Positions 24,309-34,560 of a stretch of 64,000 nucleotides of DNA are shown piece after piece. Position numbers and translations under genes: made by a program. The DNA is from Hyaloscypha bicolor E. Lineage: Eukaryota > Ascomycota > Leotiomycetes > Helotiales > Hyaloscyphaceae. The number at the start of each line of letters is the position of its first letter. Position 1 is the first letter of the stretch. The notes under the pieces were generated by a model. It did not search any database, was not told the DNA's origin, and saw nothing but the letters and a program-made list of their open reading frames with translations. The stretch lies in the NCBI RefSeq assembly GCF_002865645.1, contig NW_020194558.1:434001-498000 (forward strand), in the 5' to 3' direction.

Positions 24309-27042
24309 ATGGCTACCCAAAATACTGCGGAGAGGGCTGCCAGCCTTATCTCCATCAACGTCGTTCCGGTGGCAGTCTCACCAAGTAAAGATGACACTAA
24401 TGGGGTGGCAACGTCTGCTCCTCCCAATGGCACATCGACCGTGATCTTCTCTGAGAATGGTAAAGCAGACGGGAAAGAGATTAAGCTTCCGTTGCCTCCA
24501 TTCGGAACGGTCGAGCTTCTTGCACCCTGGTTTCCGAAGGTCATCGAGGACGAGACTCATGCTATAACTTTTCGCACAAAACGAAAGCGAAGGACGGTGG
24601 TATTGTGGACATGCTTCACGCTCGCATTCCTGGTTTTCGCTACGAATTTGATTCTAAGCTTATTGGCGTGGACTCGCCTTGGGACAATCGCAAACGGCGT
24701 GGCAACTATCGCTCATGAGGATTGTGCTCTTGTGGCAAAATATGATACTGCATTACATGTACTCATCAACATTTTGAGTAGCCTTTTACTTGGAGCTTCC
24801 AATCTTTCCCTCCAGTTGGTGGTAGCACCAACGAGAGAAGAAGTAGATGCTGCCCACGCAAAAGGGATATGGTTGGATATTGGTGTGCCCAGCTTTCGGA
24901 ACTTAAGGCATATTTCGAGATGGAATCTCTCTATATGGGTTTGTTTGGTTGCTAGCTCTGTTCCTATACATTTTTTGTGAGTACCGGAGTGGTTCCCTTT
25001 GGTAGCCTCGACTAACTAGACCCAAGGTACAACTCTGTGGTTTTTTCGAGTACAACGAGCAATATCACCGCTTGGGTCGTTGCACACGAGTCATATCTTA
25101 ACGATGTCCACTGGGACAACAGTACATTGAACGGATACAGCACTATCCAAAATGGAACTTTGGAATGGAACGAGACAGCAGGAACTACTCATTACTTTAC
25201 CCTCGTCTCTTTCATCCACAACAACTACATCAGTAACCCGTCCACATATGCCAATGTCTCGAATTATGAATGTATTAAGCGGTCAATGAATGGTCTCACC
25301 TGGCGACCAAATACCATTCTCATATCTTCTGATCCTGTTAAACGGTTCGACAACTCTTCGTCCGTCCTAGATTTTGGAGTTTCCATCTTAGCAGGTGACC
25401 CTTCAGGGTATCAAGGGCTGTGCCAAGGAACCCAGAATTATAGTTGCAAATCATTCAATTCAGTGCCTCCTTCTGCAGTTGACAACTGGATATTTGGGGA
25501 TTACCAATCCTCCATTCGGTATTGCCTTGTCGAAACTGAGGGTACTATTAAGGATCTGACCGCACTGTGCTATCTCCAATGTACTCCTTCAATTTTGCTA
25601 GGTACGATACAGAATCTCTCACACAGTCGGGTTTCCCAAGCGCACTACTAACAATCAATAGCTGTCACACTTTTCAATGGCATTAAATGCCTTTGCATTC
25701 TTTTCATAATAAGAAGCAGGTCCCACAGCTTATGCACACTTGGCGACGCAATACACTCCTTTCTCAGGAAGCCCGACTCGGCCACTAAGCATCTTGGTGC
25801 CGTTTCAAAATATTGCATCGAGCACAGCGATGACTGGCATGAGTGTACTAGTCAGCGCATAGAATGGCAAGCGCGAGATGTTAGATGGTTTAGAGCTGCA
25901 AGTATCAGGCGCTGGATGTTCACTATGATTGCGTAATGTCTCTCATCCTTTGTCAAATTTGTCAAAAACTGATTTTTATTTCCGTAGGGTGTTTGTGGTT
26001 CTTCTTGCTGCTCTGATATTGATAATCGATGGATTTAAAGCCATCCACGAAAGCACACCTCACATGACCCTATCAGCTTTATGGGGTCTTGGATTCGGTG
26101 CTCCCAGTCTTGTTGAAGTTATTAAATTCTGGCACCAACCTACAACTGTGAGCGGATACTCCTTTTTACCTGCTTTAAATACCAAGCTTCATTGAGTAAC
26201 TAACGTTCTTTCCAGGTATTGGCAAACATTATTTGTGTCAATATCTGGCAAGTTCTGGTCTCGTACTTGTATATTGCACTTAATTCAATTTTGTCGTGCC
26301 TCATAATTGCAAACGAGTGGAGAGGTTTTGGTACAAGGAGAAAGACTCTACGTGTATCTGCACCTGTTGGAATTCAACGATCCAGTTACTTCATATCGAT
26401 GCCGCTCCGTTATAGCCTCCCCATAATGGCAATATTTGCCGCCGAGCATTGGCTCCTGTCCCAGGCTACATTTGTCATCGGGATCGTCATACAGGACTGG
26501 AACCTATACAACACGTATCATGCTCATATTACTACCTCTGGCTTTAGTATTATGCCATGCATCTTTGGTACTCCCCCTTTCCCCACTATTATTATCTACC
26601 CATTACTTGCAAACAGTTTACTAACCACGTTGTAGGGTTCCTTGTTGGCTCTCTCATTCCCCTCTTACTTATAGTCATTGGAATTGTGAAGAAATTCCCG
26701 GCAAAATCAGCAATGCCTCTGGTTGTTAGCTGCAGCGCAGCAATTAGTGCCAACTGTCATCGACCGGACAAGGACATAGATGCGTGGCGGCTTCCCGTCA
26801 GATGGGGCATCATTGACACGGAAGAATATGGAGCGAGAATCTGTTCATTCACCACTTTGCGAGACGTTAAACTGCCAGAAAAGAGTGACATTATCAGGGG
26901 AAGAGCGGATCCGAAGAGAGAGAAACGGAGAATACTGTCCGTGCTAAGGCGATGGTGGCGGACAGTGGGACGTCTGCGTCGGAAAGGAATCGATAATACT
27001 CAAATTTTGCATTCTAAGGAAGCAGGAAGGAAGACTGCTTAA
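24309..27042 (+). CDS. DUF6536 family polytopic membrane protein, six exons
   Basis: Joining 24309-24976, 25027-25601, 25662-25932, 25988-26147, 26216-26567 and 26636-27042 gives 2433 nt (810 aa). The introns are 50, 60, 55, 68 and 68 bp, GT-AG, and most have CTAAC-type branch sites; phases match at every junction. Residues 90-230 carry the DUF6536 signature: a basic stretch, a TM helix (97-119), LINILSSLLLGASN (152-165), APTREEVDAAHAKG (173-186), WLDIGVPSFRNL (188-199) and SSVPIHFLYNS. A sequon-rich loop follows, then several C-terminal helices, an SCSAAISANCH motif and a basic tail. The family is fungal, membrane-bound and of unknown function. The gene is intact though set between RIP blocks. 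The start is the first ATG before the conserved part. Confidence 0.93.
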
Positions 27043-27840
27043 GATAAATCAGTCCGGCTATAATTTTTCATATTCTACTCTTATAAGGAATTATAATTTC
27101 TTTTATTCTTTATTTTTGTAAAGGGTAGTAAGTATATAATAAAGTAATTAATATAAAGTAAAAGTGCTATTATAAAGTCAATTATATATTTAAGCTTATA
27201 TTTATTAAATTATAAGGCCTTAAATATAAAATATAATAAAGAGATATTAAAATAGCTTTTTTATAGAATATATAATAATTAATTTTTGGCAATTAAAACT
27301 ATTACTAAATATTACACTAATTGCTTTTTATAATAATAAAACTAGTTTAAATAAAATAAATTAGTTAAAGCTATTATAAATATAAATAAAAGAATAATCT
27401 GATTTAAAACTAATTATATAAAACTTTTTAAAGATAACAAATTCAAGGAAAATAAATAAATAACTTTTTTTTAAATTAAAAACTTTGCAATTTACTCTTT
27501 AAATAATAGCTAATATATAGTGTTTATAAACTAGTTATAATATAAAGGCCAGTTTAATTATTACGAATAATGAGGGCTATATTAATATTATAGAACTCTC
27601 TCAGCTTGTGAACCTTATTAATCAAGATAGACTTAGTTTTGCTTAATCTTTTACTTCTTCTTTTGAGTGGCTTAATAGTTATATAAGAGAGATTATTCTT
27701 TGAAGATTAAGAAAGTGAGGCACACGGTACTCAAAGTATTCTAAGCTCACATAGCAAAATACCGGAAAATCCCCCAAAGAACGCTTAAGACGAACATTCT
27801 AAAAACTGGAATTTAGGTTTCGGTGGCCATTTCGGAGAAC
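27043..27840. other. AT-rich strip downstream of the DUF6536 gene
   Basis: 27050-27700 is AT-rich and RIP-like, and no gene or transposon motif is readable. Composition recovers by about 27700. Confidence 0.65.
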
Positions 27841-28197
27841 GTGAAATGGAAAGTTTGCTCTTAATACGGGGTTTGCGACTTGCGAATTTTCGAACAGCAA
27901 TGCAATGGTCCACCTTTATGCTTTTGCGGAACGAAAAACAGATGAGAGAATTTTACCTTTTAATTCCCGAGTGGGTTGCTTCCTTAACTGGCGTTGTAGG
28001 CGCCCGTTTGGGAGCAGTGACAAGTGATTGGCAAACGCATTTGCGAGTAAGCGATTCTTGTCACTACCAGCATTCTGCGGGCGCATTTATAGCCAATCAC
28101 GTTTCAAACAAAGTAACACAATGTTTTTTCCTATATAACTTGATCGGCTCTGTTGTAATTGGATAGCCGTATACGATTTCCTCCACGTCCACCATGT

Positions 28198-28400
28198 TTC
28201 CAAGACCGGTAGAAATCTACTGGTCATACAGATCCGCCTTCCTTTTTCCTAGATTTTTTAAGTCTGGTAGAAGCCTATTGGTCTTGCAAGTCCGCCTTCC
28301 TCTTTCCGAGATATTTCCTAGACTAGTAGGAATCTACCGGGGATACTATACCGGTAGAAATCTCCTAGTCTTACCGCCGCTTTCTTTCTTTCAGAAACTC
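28198..28400. repeat. Degenerate ~58-bp minisatellite with hairpin-forming units
   Basis: Four imperfect units start near 28198, 28256, 28314 and 28347 (the third is shortened). Each has a core like GGTAGAAATCTACTGGTC followed by a CCGCCTTCCT-type pyrimidine stretch. In the first unit, GACCGGTAGA at 28204-28213 pairs with TCTACTGGTC just downstream, giving a 10-bp stem with one mismatch. The units differ at many sites, so the array is old. 27841-28197 before it holds no gene I can support. Confidence 0.8.
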
Positions 28401-28596
28401 TGTTGAAGAGTTCCCTAAAATGCAAAAAGCTGCCACTTGATATAAAAGAAATAAGAAAATCTGAACTCCAGCTCATATCATCCTTCTACTTGCCATTCAG
28501 AATGTTAACTCAAATTCACCATTACTTTCTTCTTCCTCTCTTGTCTGCCTGCTTTCTTCCCCATCTCAGCGCATATTTCTACGTCCCCCTCTCCTA

Positions 28597-29013
28597 CTAT
28601 ACCTGGAGCAGCGTCGACCCTATTTCCTTAATTTCCTTTATGCCCTCCACCCAGGCGCCCACCTCATTTAGCGTCTTCCTCGGATCCTTCTTCCACATCA
28701 ACAGAAACCCCTGGATCTCGGCTGGAGAGAACATCTTGTCCGGAACTTTCTTTGATAATTCTTTTCCCATCTGATTTAAATTCTCGGCGCTCCATTCATC
28801 CACTGGCTTCTCCTTTTCGCCATGCTTAGCAACGCGGTTGAGAGCTGCTCCGGTGACAAGGGTAGAGTTAGTGTACATCCTCTTGAACAACTCTTGGGTT
28901 GCTTCCTGGGCGGCGTTCTCGAATTCAACCTCGTGGTCTACGCAGCCTGCCCGGATCAGTGCAGGGTCAAATTCTTCGCGGTGGTTAGTTGTTATTATTA
29001 GGACGCGACCTTA
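28597..29013 (-). pseudogene. BCS1-like mitochondrial AAA ATPase, C-terminal fragment
   Basis: On the - strand, about 138 codons match the C-terminal third of fungal BCS1-like AAA ATPases (in yeast, Bcs1 translocates the Rieske protein at the mitochondrial inner membrane). Visible landmarks in order are GRVLIITTNH, ALIRAGCVDHEVEF (usually ALIRPGRVD), ELFKRMYT, MFSPAEIQGFLL, WKKDPRK and AWVEGIKE. The Walker A/B motifs and the N-terminal BCS1 domain are missing: just before GRVLI the frame has a stop (TAA, near 29014-29016) and no family residues. The Pro and Arg of the RPGR motif are replaced by Ala and Cys. It is a 5'-truncated pseudogene. The segment is not AT-shifted, so loss was by truncation rather than RIP. 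Confidence 0.85.
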
Positions 29014-29111
29014 GTGATGTTGTTGTGGGTTAAAGGCAGGTAGATGCAATTGAGAGTTTCGGTCGGTATTAAGGTTAAGCGAGCCAATAATGTAATCTGA
29101 TTAGGCGGTAC

Positions 29112-29454
29112 TGTTGAACATGATTGGTTCTATCCTCGACAATTGTCGAATATAGAAATAACAGTCCTCTCTATCACACTGTCTGCCCCTATCTTAATGT
29201 TGCTGCCCCCCTTCTTAGTATTGCTTTTCCACTCTCAATGTTACTGCCGCAACAGATAGATATACTTTGCACTGACAGCTTCCTTGGCTCATATAATAAA
29301 ATCAAAATGTGAGTCAACAATTTGAAGCTGTGCTTACAACCAATTAAAACTAACATAGCTATATCACAAATTCTCTACTATATTTACCTCTGATTGGCGA
29401 GACGCCCACTCTCACGTAAGTTAAGGTGAGTCACAATACAGAGGATCTCAAACA
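29112..29454. repeat. Possible solo LTR
   Basis: A 343-bp stretch begins TGTTGAACAT and ends ATCTCAAACA, the TG...CA frame of fungal LTRs. It contains a perfect 14-bp palindrome TCGACAATTGTCGA near its start and no coding potential. No clear target duplication flanks it and no second copy is in the window, so this is tentative. The rest of 29017-29673 shows no gene. Confidence 0.3.
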
Positions 29455-29673
29455 GCTCCCCCGTGTTAAGCTGCTGGGTACAAATTACTTATTTATTTAT
29501 ACATAACTAAAAGGCTGCCGACCTCTATATCCCGTGACCTCCGCCGCCTTTGTCAACGATAGATGAGAATTCTCAGCTGGTCAGGGATCAAGTTGTCATC
29601 TTTGAAAGGAAAACAAAATCTCTTAGCCTAAAATTTCCAACCATAAAACGTTGAAACACTGAAATTCAGTTCA

Positions 29674-30918
29674 TCAGCTTGCGTGGTCCCCTAATTGACA
29701 TCCTCCATCCGCCAAGCAGCACAGCGTATCAATACCTTCCTCGAGCTCCACATCCTCAACCGCAAATTCTGGAGCCAACGCCGTTAACCCATCCACCAGC
29801 ATGTCAATGAACTCGCAGAGGAACTGATCGCTGTTCGAAGCCTCGAATGTGAACAGTGCATTGATGAAATCGGTCGGACCTGGCTGCGGTGCCGTCCGCC
29901 AGAACGGGTCATAGTAGTTCGTGGTATGGAAATACGCCCCGTTGCACATTGTCATATGCTCCGTGCTCAGATAGGGGCGATCCCTTGGAGCGAGATGATC
30001 CCGGAAGCCGAGCAAACGGCGCGAGGTCCTCAGCGCCTCGTCGACCCAGCCCAGGAGGCCGTCGCGGCGCTTCAGCTCTTCTACCTCGTAGGTCACGTTG
30101 AAGCAGTTCTTGCCAGTGGCCGAGGTCTGGATCGACAGTGCAATTGACGCGATCATGGCGTCACGAAGTGAGGTGAGGTTGTACCCGCTCGTGGGCACTT
30201 TGACGATGAGGGATCCAGAGTCTAGTGACTCGCCAGGGTCGACATATGGGACGCCGCCAATTTCGGCCTGCCCGGTCTCGCTGCACTGCGTTGAGGTGGT
30301 TGTCTGTGTGACGGGAGGACAGAGCGATTCGAGAGCATTAGAGACAGCTGTGTAAAGGGCCACGCCCGTCAAGGTGCCCACGTGCACGGGAGCACTGCCC
30401 ACAGTGACAGTAGCTACGGCAATCTGTGGCGAGCAATTCGGGATGGTATTGCAGTTATCCTCGTTGATGGCATAGGGAGTGCAAACCATGCAGGCCTTGC
30501 TGTTGGTGCTCGGCGGGGGAAGATCCGTCGATATCGAAGTGGTGGCACCTGGCCAGGTACTGTATTCGCAGCTCTGGCTGTATATCGTGGGAGATGCGAT
30601 GCTTATCAAGGGTGCCGTCTCCGTAGACTTGCCGGAGGTGCAGACACAGTAGGGCCTGTCAATGCCCTCATCTGGATCCGACTCATGATAGGTGCAAGCC
30701 ACGTTTGTATTAGCGGGAGCAGTGGTGGTGGCTGCGGGTGCTGTCGTGTACATGGTAGGGACGTCTGCAGAGCATGTGCCTGGGTCCTGTGTCGTTGGAT
30801 TCCAGCTGCAAGTGGGAAGTGCACTTCGAACCACTATAGTCGCTAGTGGTGTGGGAGCAAGCACTCCACCGAGAGTGCCAGTAACTAAGAAGGCAAGAAT
30901 AGCTGATGAAGTTTTCAT
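29674..30918 (-). CDS. Secreted cysteine-rich protein of unknown function
   Basis: A 414-aa intronless ORF with an N-terminal signal peptide (hydrophobic to about residue 20, ending near GGVLA). The predicted mature part has about 18 cysteines, a Thr/Ser/Ala/Pro-rich stretch (55-75) that may be O-glycosylated, two sequons (NLT near 247, NVT near 274) and dibasic sites (KRR at 283-285, RR at 300-301) that Kex2-like proteases might cut. A pair of CxxC/CxC-like clusters lies at 91-93 and 143-146, and CC at 400-401. I recognise no catalytic motif. By composition it is an extracellular protein, possibly effector-like, which is inference only. A TATA-like box lies about 140 bp upstream. The ankyrin gene lies 254 bp upstream on the same strand. 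Confidence 0.82.
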   Translation of the reverse strand: MKTSSAILAFLVTGTLGGVLAPTPLATIVVRSALPTCSWNPTTQDPGTCSADVPTMYTTAPAATTTAPANTNVACTYHESDPDEGIDRPYCVCTSGKSTETAPLISIASPTIYSQSCEYSTWPGATTSISTDLPPPSTNSKACMVCTPYAINEDNCNTIPNCSPQIAVATVTVGSAPVHVGTLTGVALYTAVSNALESLCPPVTQTTTSTQCSETGQAEIGGVPYVDPGESLDSGSLIVKVPTSGYNLTSLRDAMIASIALSIQTSATGKNCFNVTYEVEELKRRDGLLGWVDEALRTSRRLLGFRDHLAPRDRPYLSTEHMTMCNGAYFHTTNYYDPFWRTAPQPGPTDFINALFTFEASNSDQFLCEFIDMLVDGLTALAPEFAVEDVELEEGIDTLCCLADGGCQLGDHAS

Positions 30919-31058
30919 TGTGATGATGTTGTCAGGTTCGGAAAGTTAGGATGTCTCATAATCTAATTGTATGTCACTCCGAAGACGATAGATGAAGAGT
31001 CTGGAGTGGTTGGCCGCGAGCCTGGAAAGATAGCATCGTCAGCGTGGAAGGGCGAGCA

Positions 31059-31064
31059 CTTATA
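31059..31064 (-). promoter_or_regulatory. TATA-like box of the secreted Cys-rich gene
   Basis: TATAAG on the - strand, within GGGATATAAGTGC, about 140 bp before the start codon at 30918. Confidence 0.4.
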
Positions 31065-31172
31065 TCCCTCTCAATGGCGGTAGAGCGTTCTTTAAATTAA
31101 CTTTCACGATTATAGAGCGCCAGGCGGGACCGTGCCGTGAAAGTGCTACCAGGGGAGACGGAAAGAGTCAGG

Positions 31173-32018
31173 TTAAAGCGAACTCCTAATAATTTCAGCT
31201 ATTTTGGTTTTTCCACTTCTTTCAGCCACCTCTAGTGCGCTTTGGCCTGACCAGCTCGGGGCCGTTGGGGAGGCGCCCCTTGCCAAGAGATATTTCACAG
31301 CCTCTATGCCGTTGGCTTTGACGGCGTGATGGAGTGGTGTGCCCGTGAAGCCTGTTCTCTGACGGTGGGTCTTTCGTCCTTTAGGATCGACCTCCATCTC
31401 GTCAACGTCTCCGTCGTACTCTAAAAGAAGATCAAGAACCTCGAATCGCGTTGGGTCAACGGCAGCTACGGAGGCTGCAGCGTGCATAGCTTGGGTACCC
31501 CGCGTGGAAACGCCGTGGTCGAGAAGGATTTTGACAACCGAGGGCGGGAAAGATGCTGCGGCAACGGTCAGTGGATGGATATCATCATGGCCGTAAAGGT
31601 TGGGATTCCATCCATGTTCGAGCAACCAACGCAAGGAGATCTCGTTGCCTAGTATGCTTCTGTATTAAGATTAGTATGACACTTCACATCATAAAAAGAA
31701 TTCAACAGACCGATTAGGGACCTCTCCAGCTCGTGGCTCCCATCCATGATTGAGCAGCGCTTGACACAGCTCTGCATTATTTCCCTCGAATGCCGACCCT
31801 GCGACTACTGCGTTTATTGGGGCTCCCTGATTCAGTAGGAATGAGAAGATGGCTGTGTGGCCGTGTCGTGCGGCAATGCAGGCAGACCTCTGGATCACCT
31901 CCGCGCCTCCTGGCATAACCCTATCCGTCAGAGGGATGGTGCCATCGGAGCTAAGAAGTAAGCTCTTGAAGGATTCCTTCACCAATTCTAAATTTCCATC
32001 GGCGCAGGCCTCCTCCAT
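31173..32018 (-). CDS. Ankyrin-repeat protein, two exons
   Basis: Exons 32018-31711 and 31659-31173 are joined across a 51-bp intron (31660-31710) with a CATACTAATC branch site and CAG acceptor; the donor is GTCTGT, slightly unusual. The product is 264 aa. About six ankyrin repeats can be recognised by their consensus pieces: DGNLELV (N terminus), SACIAARHGHTAIFSFLLNQGAPIN-type and LCQALLNHGWEP-type units before the splice. After it come LRWLLEHGWNPNLYGHD, VVKILLDHGV, a diverged unit with VLDLLLEYDGDVDE, and a canonical TPLHHAVKANGIEAVKYLLARGA with a final ALEVAE unit. There is no other domain, signal peptide or TM helix. It is likely a cytosolic protein-binding scaffold; the partner is unknown. 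Confidence 0.9.
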
Positions 32019-32169
32019 CGTGAAAGGCTGTTGTACAAGAGAGGAAGGTGCAATTGACTGTGAATGTTATTGGTTGCGAAATGCTGCTGGGCTCCGTGTT
32101 GGTTTTCCGATGGCGCTGCCGGTGTACTCGAGTACGGTCAAAAGTTGGAATGAAAGGAGGAAGAGGCAC

Positions 32170-32182
32170 CTCTATAAATAGG
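32170..32182. promoter_or_regulatory. TATAAATA element near the ankyrin gene
   Basis: CTATAAATAG on + (TATTTATAG on -) lies about 155 bp upstream of the ankyrin start codon. Orientation fits the + strand better, but no + gene starts nearby. Confidence 0.25.
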
Positions 32183-32662
32183 GCTTCGGCGAAGAAAGTG
32201 TAGCCTTGGCCCCACCACATCACTGCTGTAGACCCCAACCAGCAACTGCCTCATCCTGTTTCATGTTTCATGTGTTCATGCCGCACTGCAGCCTGACAGA
32301 TACGAAGGCGGACAGCGCCGGCTTTGAAAACCGTCCATTTCGCGAGGCGAGACATCAGCACCTGCATTAAAGAAATCGTAATAAAACATTGTACAATTTC
32401 ACCATTACAAAAACACAAGTAGAGGGTATTCTGGCTTCCTATCTGTTTCACTGACCGGAAACTGTAGGATTTGGGGGTTGTGGTGTCGCGATGCGCAATT
32501 TTCACCTGAGAGATTTTGGTGTCCCTAGCTTCTGAGCAAATGGACGGTTCTTTTCGAGGCCGTCCGTCCATATTCGTGGAAATTTGGAAAGCTGATTCGC
32601 CAGATTCGAGCAGCCTTGATTAGTGGGCATCAGCAGACCCGAGGCGCCCCCAATGCCGGCTG

Positions 32663-33062
32663 ATGCTGGCTTCAGATACCCGCGAAATAATCTAGATCTA
32701 CACCCAAAGGATTCAACCTGACACATTGACAAGGCTGCAGATGCACGGCGTGGTTCCTGCATCTAATCTAGGTCCAGCGTCATTTTAATGAAGCTCGGGC
32801 TATGCTGGCTTCAGATACAACCAATATCCCAGATTTAGTCACAAAGGATCTAACCTAACACATTGACAAGGCTGCAGATCGCGGCGCTGTTCCTGCATCT
32901 AGCTCTAACACCATTTAATGAAGTTCAGGCTATGCTGGCTTCAGATACAACGAATAACCTAGATTTAGTCAAAGAGGATCCAATCCGAAACATCACCAAC
33001 GCTGCGGATGCACGGCCTAGTTCCTGCATCTAGTTCCAACATCTTTTTCGCGAAGTTCTCGT
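32663..33062. repeat. ~130-140-bp imperfect tandem triplication between divergent genes
   Basis: Three copies start at 32663, 32802 and 32932, each beginning ATGCTGGCTTCAGATAC. All share CATTGACAAGGCTGCAGAT-like, GGTTCCTGCATCTA-like and ATGAAGYTC-like blocks, and the third copy is most diverged. They fill the intergenic space between the ankyrin gene (-) and the secreted protein gene (+). The remaining sequence of 32019-33304 shows no gene. Confidence 0.85.
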
Positions 33063-33178
33063 TGGACACGCCACTTCTTTATAAATGATTGTGCTAGATG
33101 TAAATTCAAGGTATTGGTAGCGTTGACTTCTTCGCTTTGGAAGACTCTCTAAACCACATCTGACTTGCGAGACTTGTT

Positions 33179-33183
33179 TATAA
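33179..33183 (+). promoter_or_regulatory. Candidate TATA box of the secreted protein gene at 33305
   Basis: TATAA in GTTTATAAGTTG, about 120 bp before the start codon; a second candidate TATAAAT lies at 33080-33086. Confidence 0.3.
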
Positions 33184-33304
33184 GTTGAAAGCACTTTCGA
33201 GCCCATCTAGGCGTTATCCAAAGCAACCAGCACCGACGAGTTGCTTTGCAATTGCAGGCGCTCCTCTAGCCCACTAAGTTCTTTTCGAGTGCAAATCTAA
33301 CAAA

Positions 33305-34373
33305 ATGTCGAAGCCATGGGGCATCCCCTATCTCCTCCTGTTCTATCTCTTCGCCCTTTCGAGCTGTCGAGGTGTTGAAAGGTAGTTTTAAGTCCTATTT
33401 TATCACCAATTCAAGGCTGACAGAGCTTCAAGAGCACATAGCGGAACCGCTGCCCGCCAGGATTTCCACAATGAACTCCTCCGGCTTGAAGCAATTGCCT
33501 TGACAAGGTTGCCATGGAACATAAATGGTGTTTATGGGCGGGAGGTCTTTGACCTCGGGGAAACGAATGGCACCGCAAATGCCTTGAGAAAACGTGTCGG
33601 CACCCCACCGGCCCCAGAGCCCGGCCAAGGGGACATGGTCCTCAGTCTGTGGAGGAATACCCAATTCAAGGTCCCTGTCAACAACATATTTGTAAATTTC
33701 GCTATCACACCTGCTACAACCGTCGTCATGACGACAGGCACATGCTATGGGTGTACAGCAGTAGTGATGGTCAGTCTACTATAACCTATTTGGCCGTGCT
33801 TCTCATTGGTTCATTCATTGACGGATATCGCAGTGCTCGGCACCTGGCCAACTTTGCATCTTTGCTCACTTTCGTCAGTCCAACGGTGTACCTAACACGT
33901 GGGCATCAGGCGCCGCGGCGGATACCGATTTCTCCATTCATGTGATGGACCCAATCGACGACGCCATCAACCAGTACAAAGCCCAGCTCGGAGCGACCCC
34001 ATTCTGTGTCATCTTCACACCTGCTGCTGCCGGGTCAACAAGTGCATTCTATTACCCCGCGAGAATCACGGGACCTGACAGCATCAATGGCGCCATCCTC
34101 GCGGCCTTCCCCACGGCCTCGATTCTGAACATTGGATACAACTACGCGGGCGCCCAGGGTGACTGGACCGAAGACAGGGCCTTCGGCAAGATCGTGCTAG
34201 AGTGGAAAGGCTCCGCGAGTTCGTGTGCAGTAGGTGGGTCCTCTGTCCTGAATGTCTTCGCGGAGGATAACTGGTGGCAATCCCTCCGGTTCGACGACAA
34301 CGGGAATCCAGTGAACGTAGACAAAACACCGTGCGAATCACCTTCCGGCTCACAAGATGGATTTGACACCTAA
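33305..34373 (+). CDS. Secreted protein of unknown function with kexin-type propeptide, three exons
   Basis: Exons 33305-33381, 33424-33769 and 33834-34373 (introns of 42 and 64 bp, GT-AG) give 963 nt, 320 aa, with matching phases. The first exon encodes MSKPWGIPYLLLFYLFALSS, a signal peptide. A LRKR site ends at residue 83 and is followed by a Pro-rich start (VGTPPAPEPGQG), the arrangement of a Kex2-processed propeptide. The mature part has cysteines in CYGC, CSAPGQLC, PFC, SSC and TPC contexts and no TM helix. I recognise no family. The first intron is very short, so that junction is the least certain, but without it the signal peptide runs into a stop. It diverges from the ankyrin gene across the tandem triplication. 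An effector-like role is inference only. Confidence 0.75.
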
Positions 34374-34560
34374 TGCTTAAGAGTCTTGTATTTCATAGAA
34401 ACACCGGAATTGTCTCGGACTGTAGGACTTCTGATTTGGCAGGCGTTGTTTGCACGTGGATACGGGACACACAGACTAGGTCTTTGACACTTTCCCCCTT
34501 AGTTGGTTTCTCATAGAAAAAATTTGTGATATAATGTCATCGAGTCTATTATGCGGCAGT

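Noticed and set aside
27846..28166. 106-codon ORF on +
   Set aside because: Composition is normal, but there is no recognisable domain, partner exon or promoter; not enough to call a gene.
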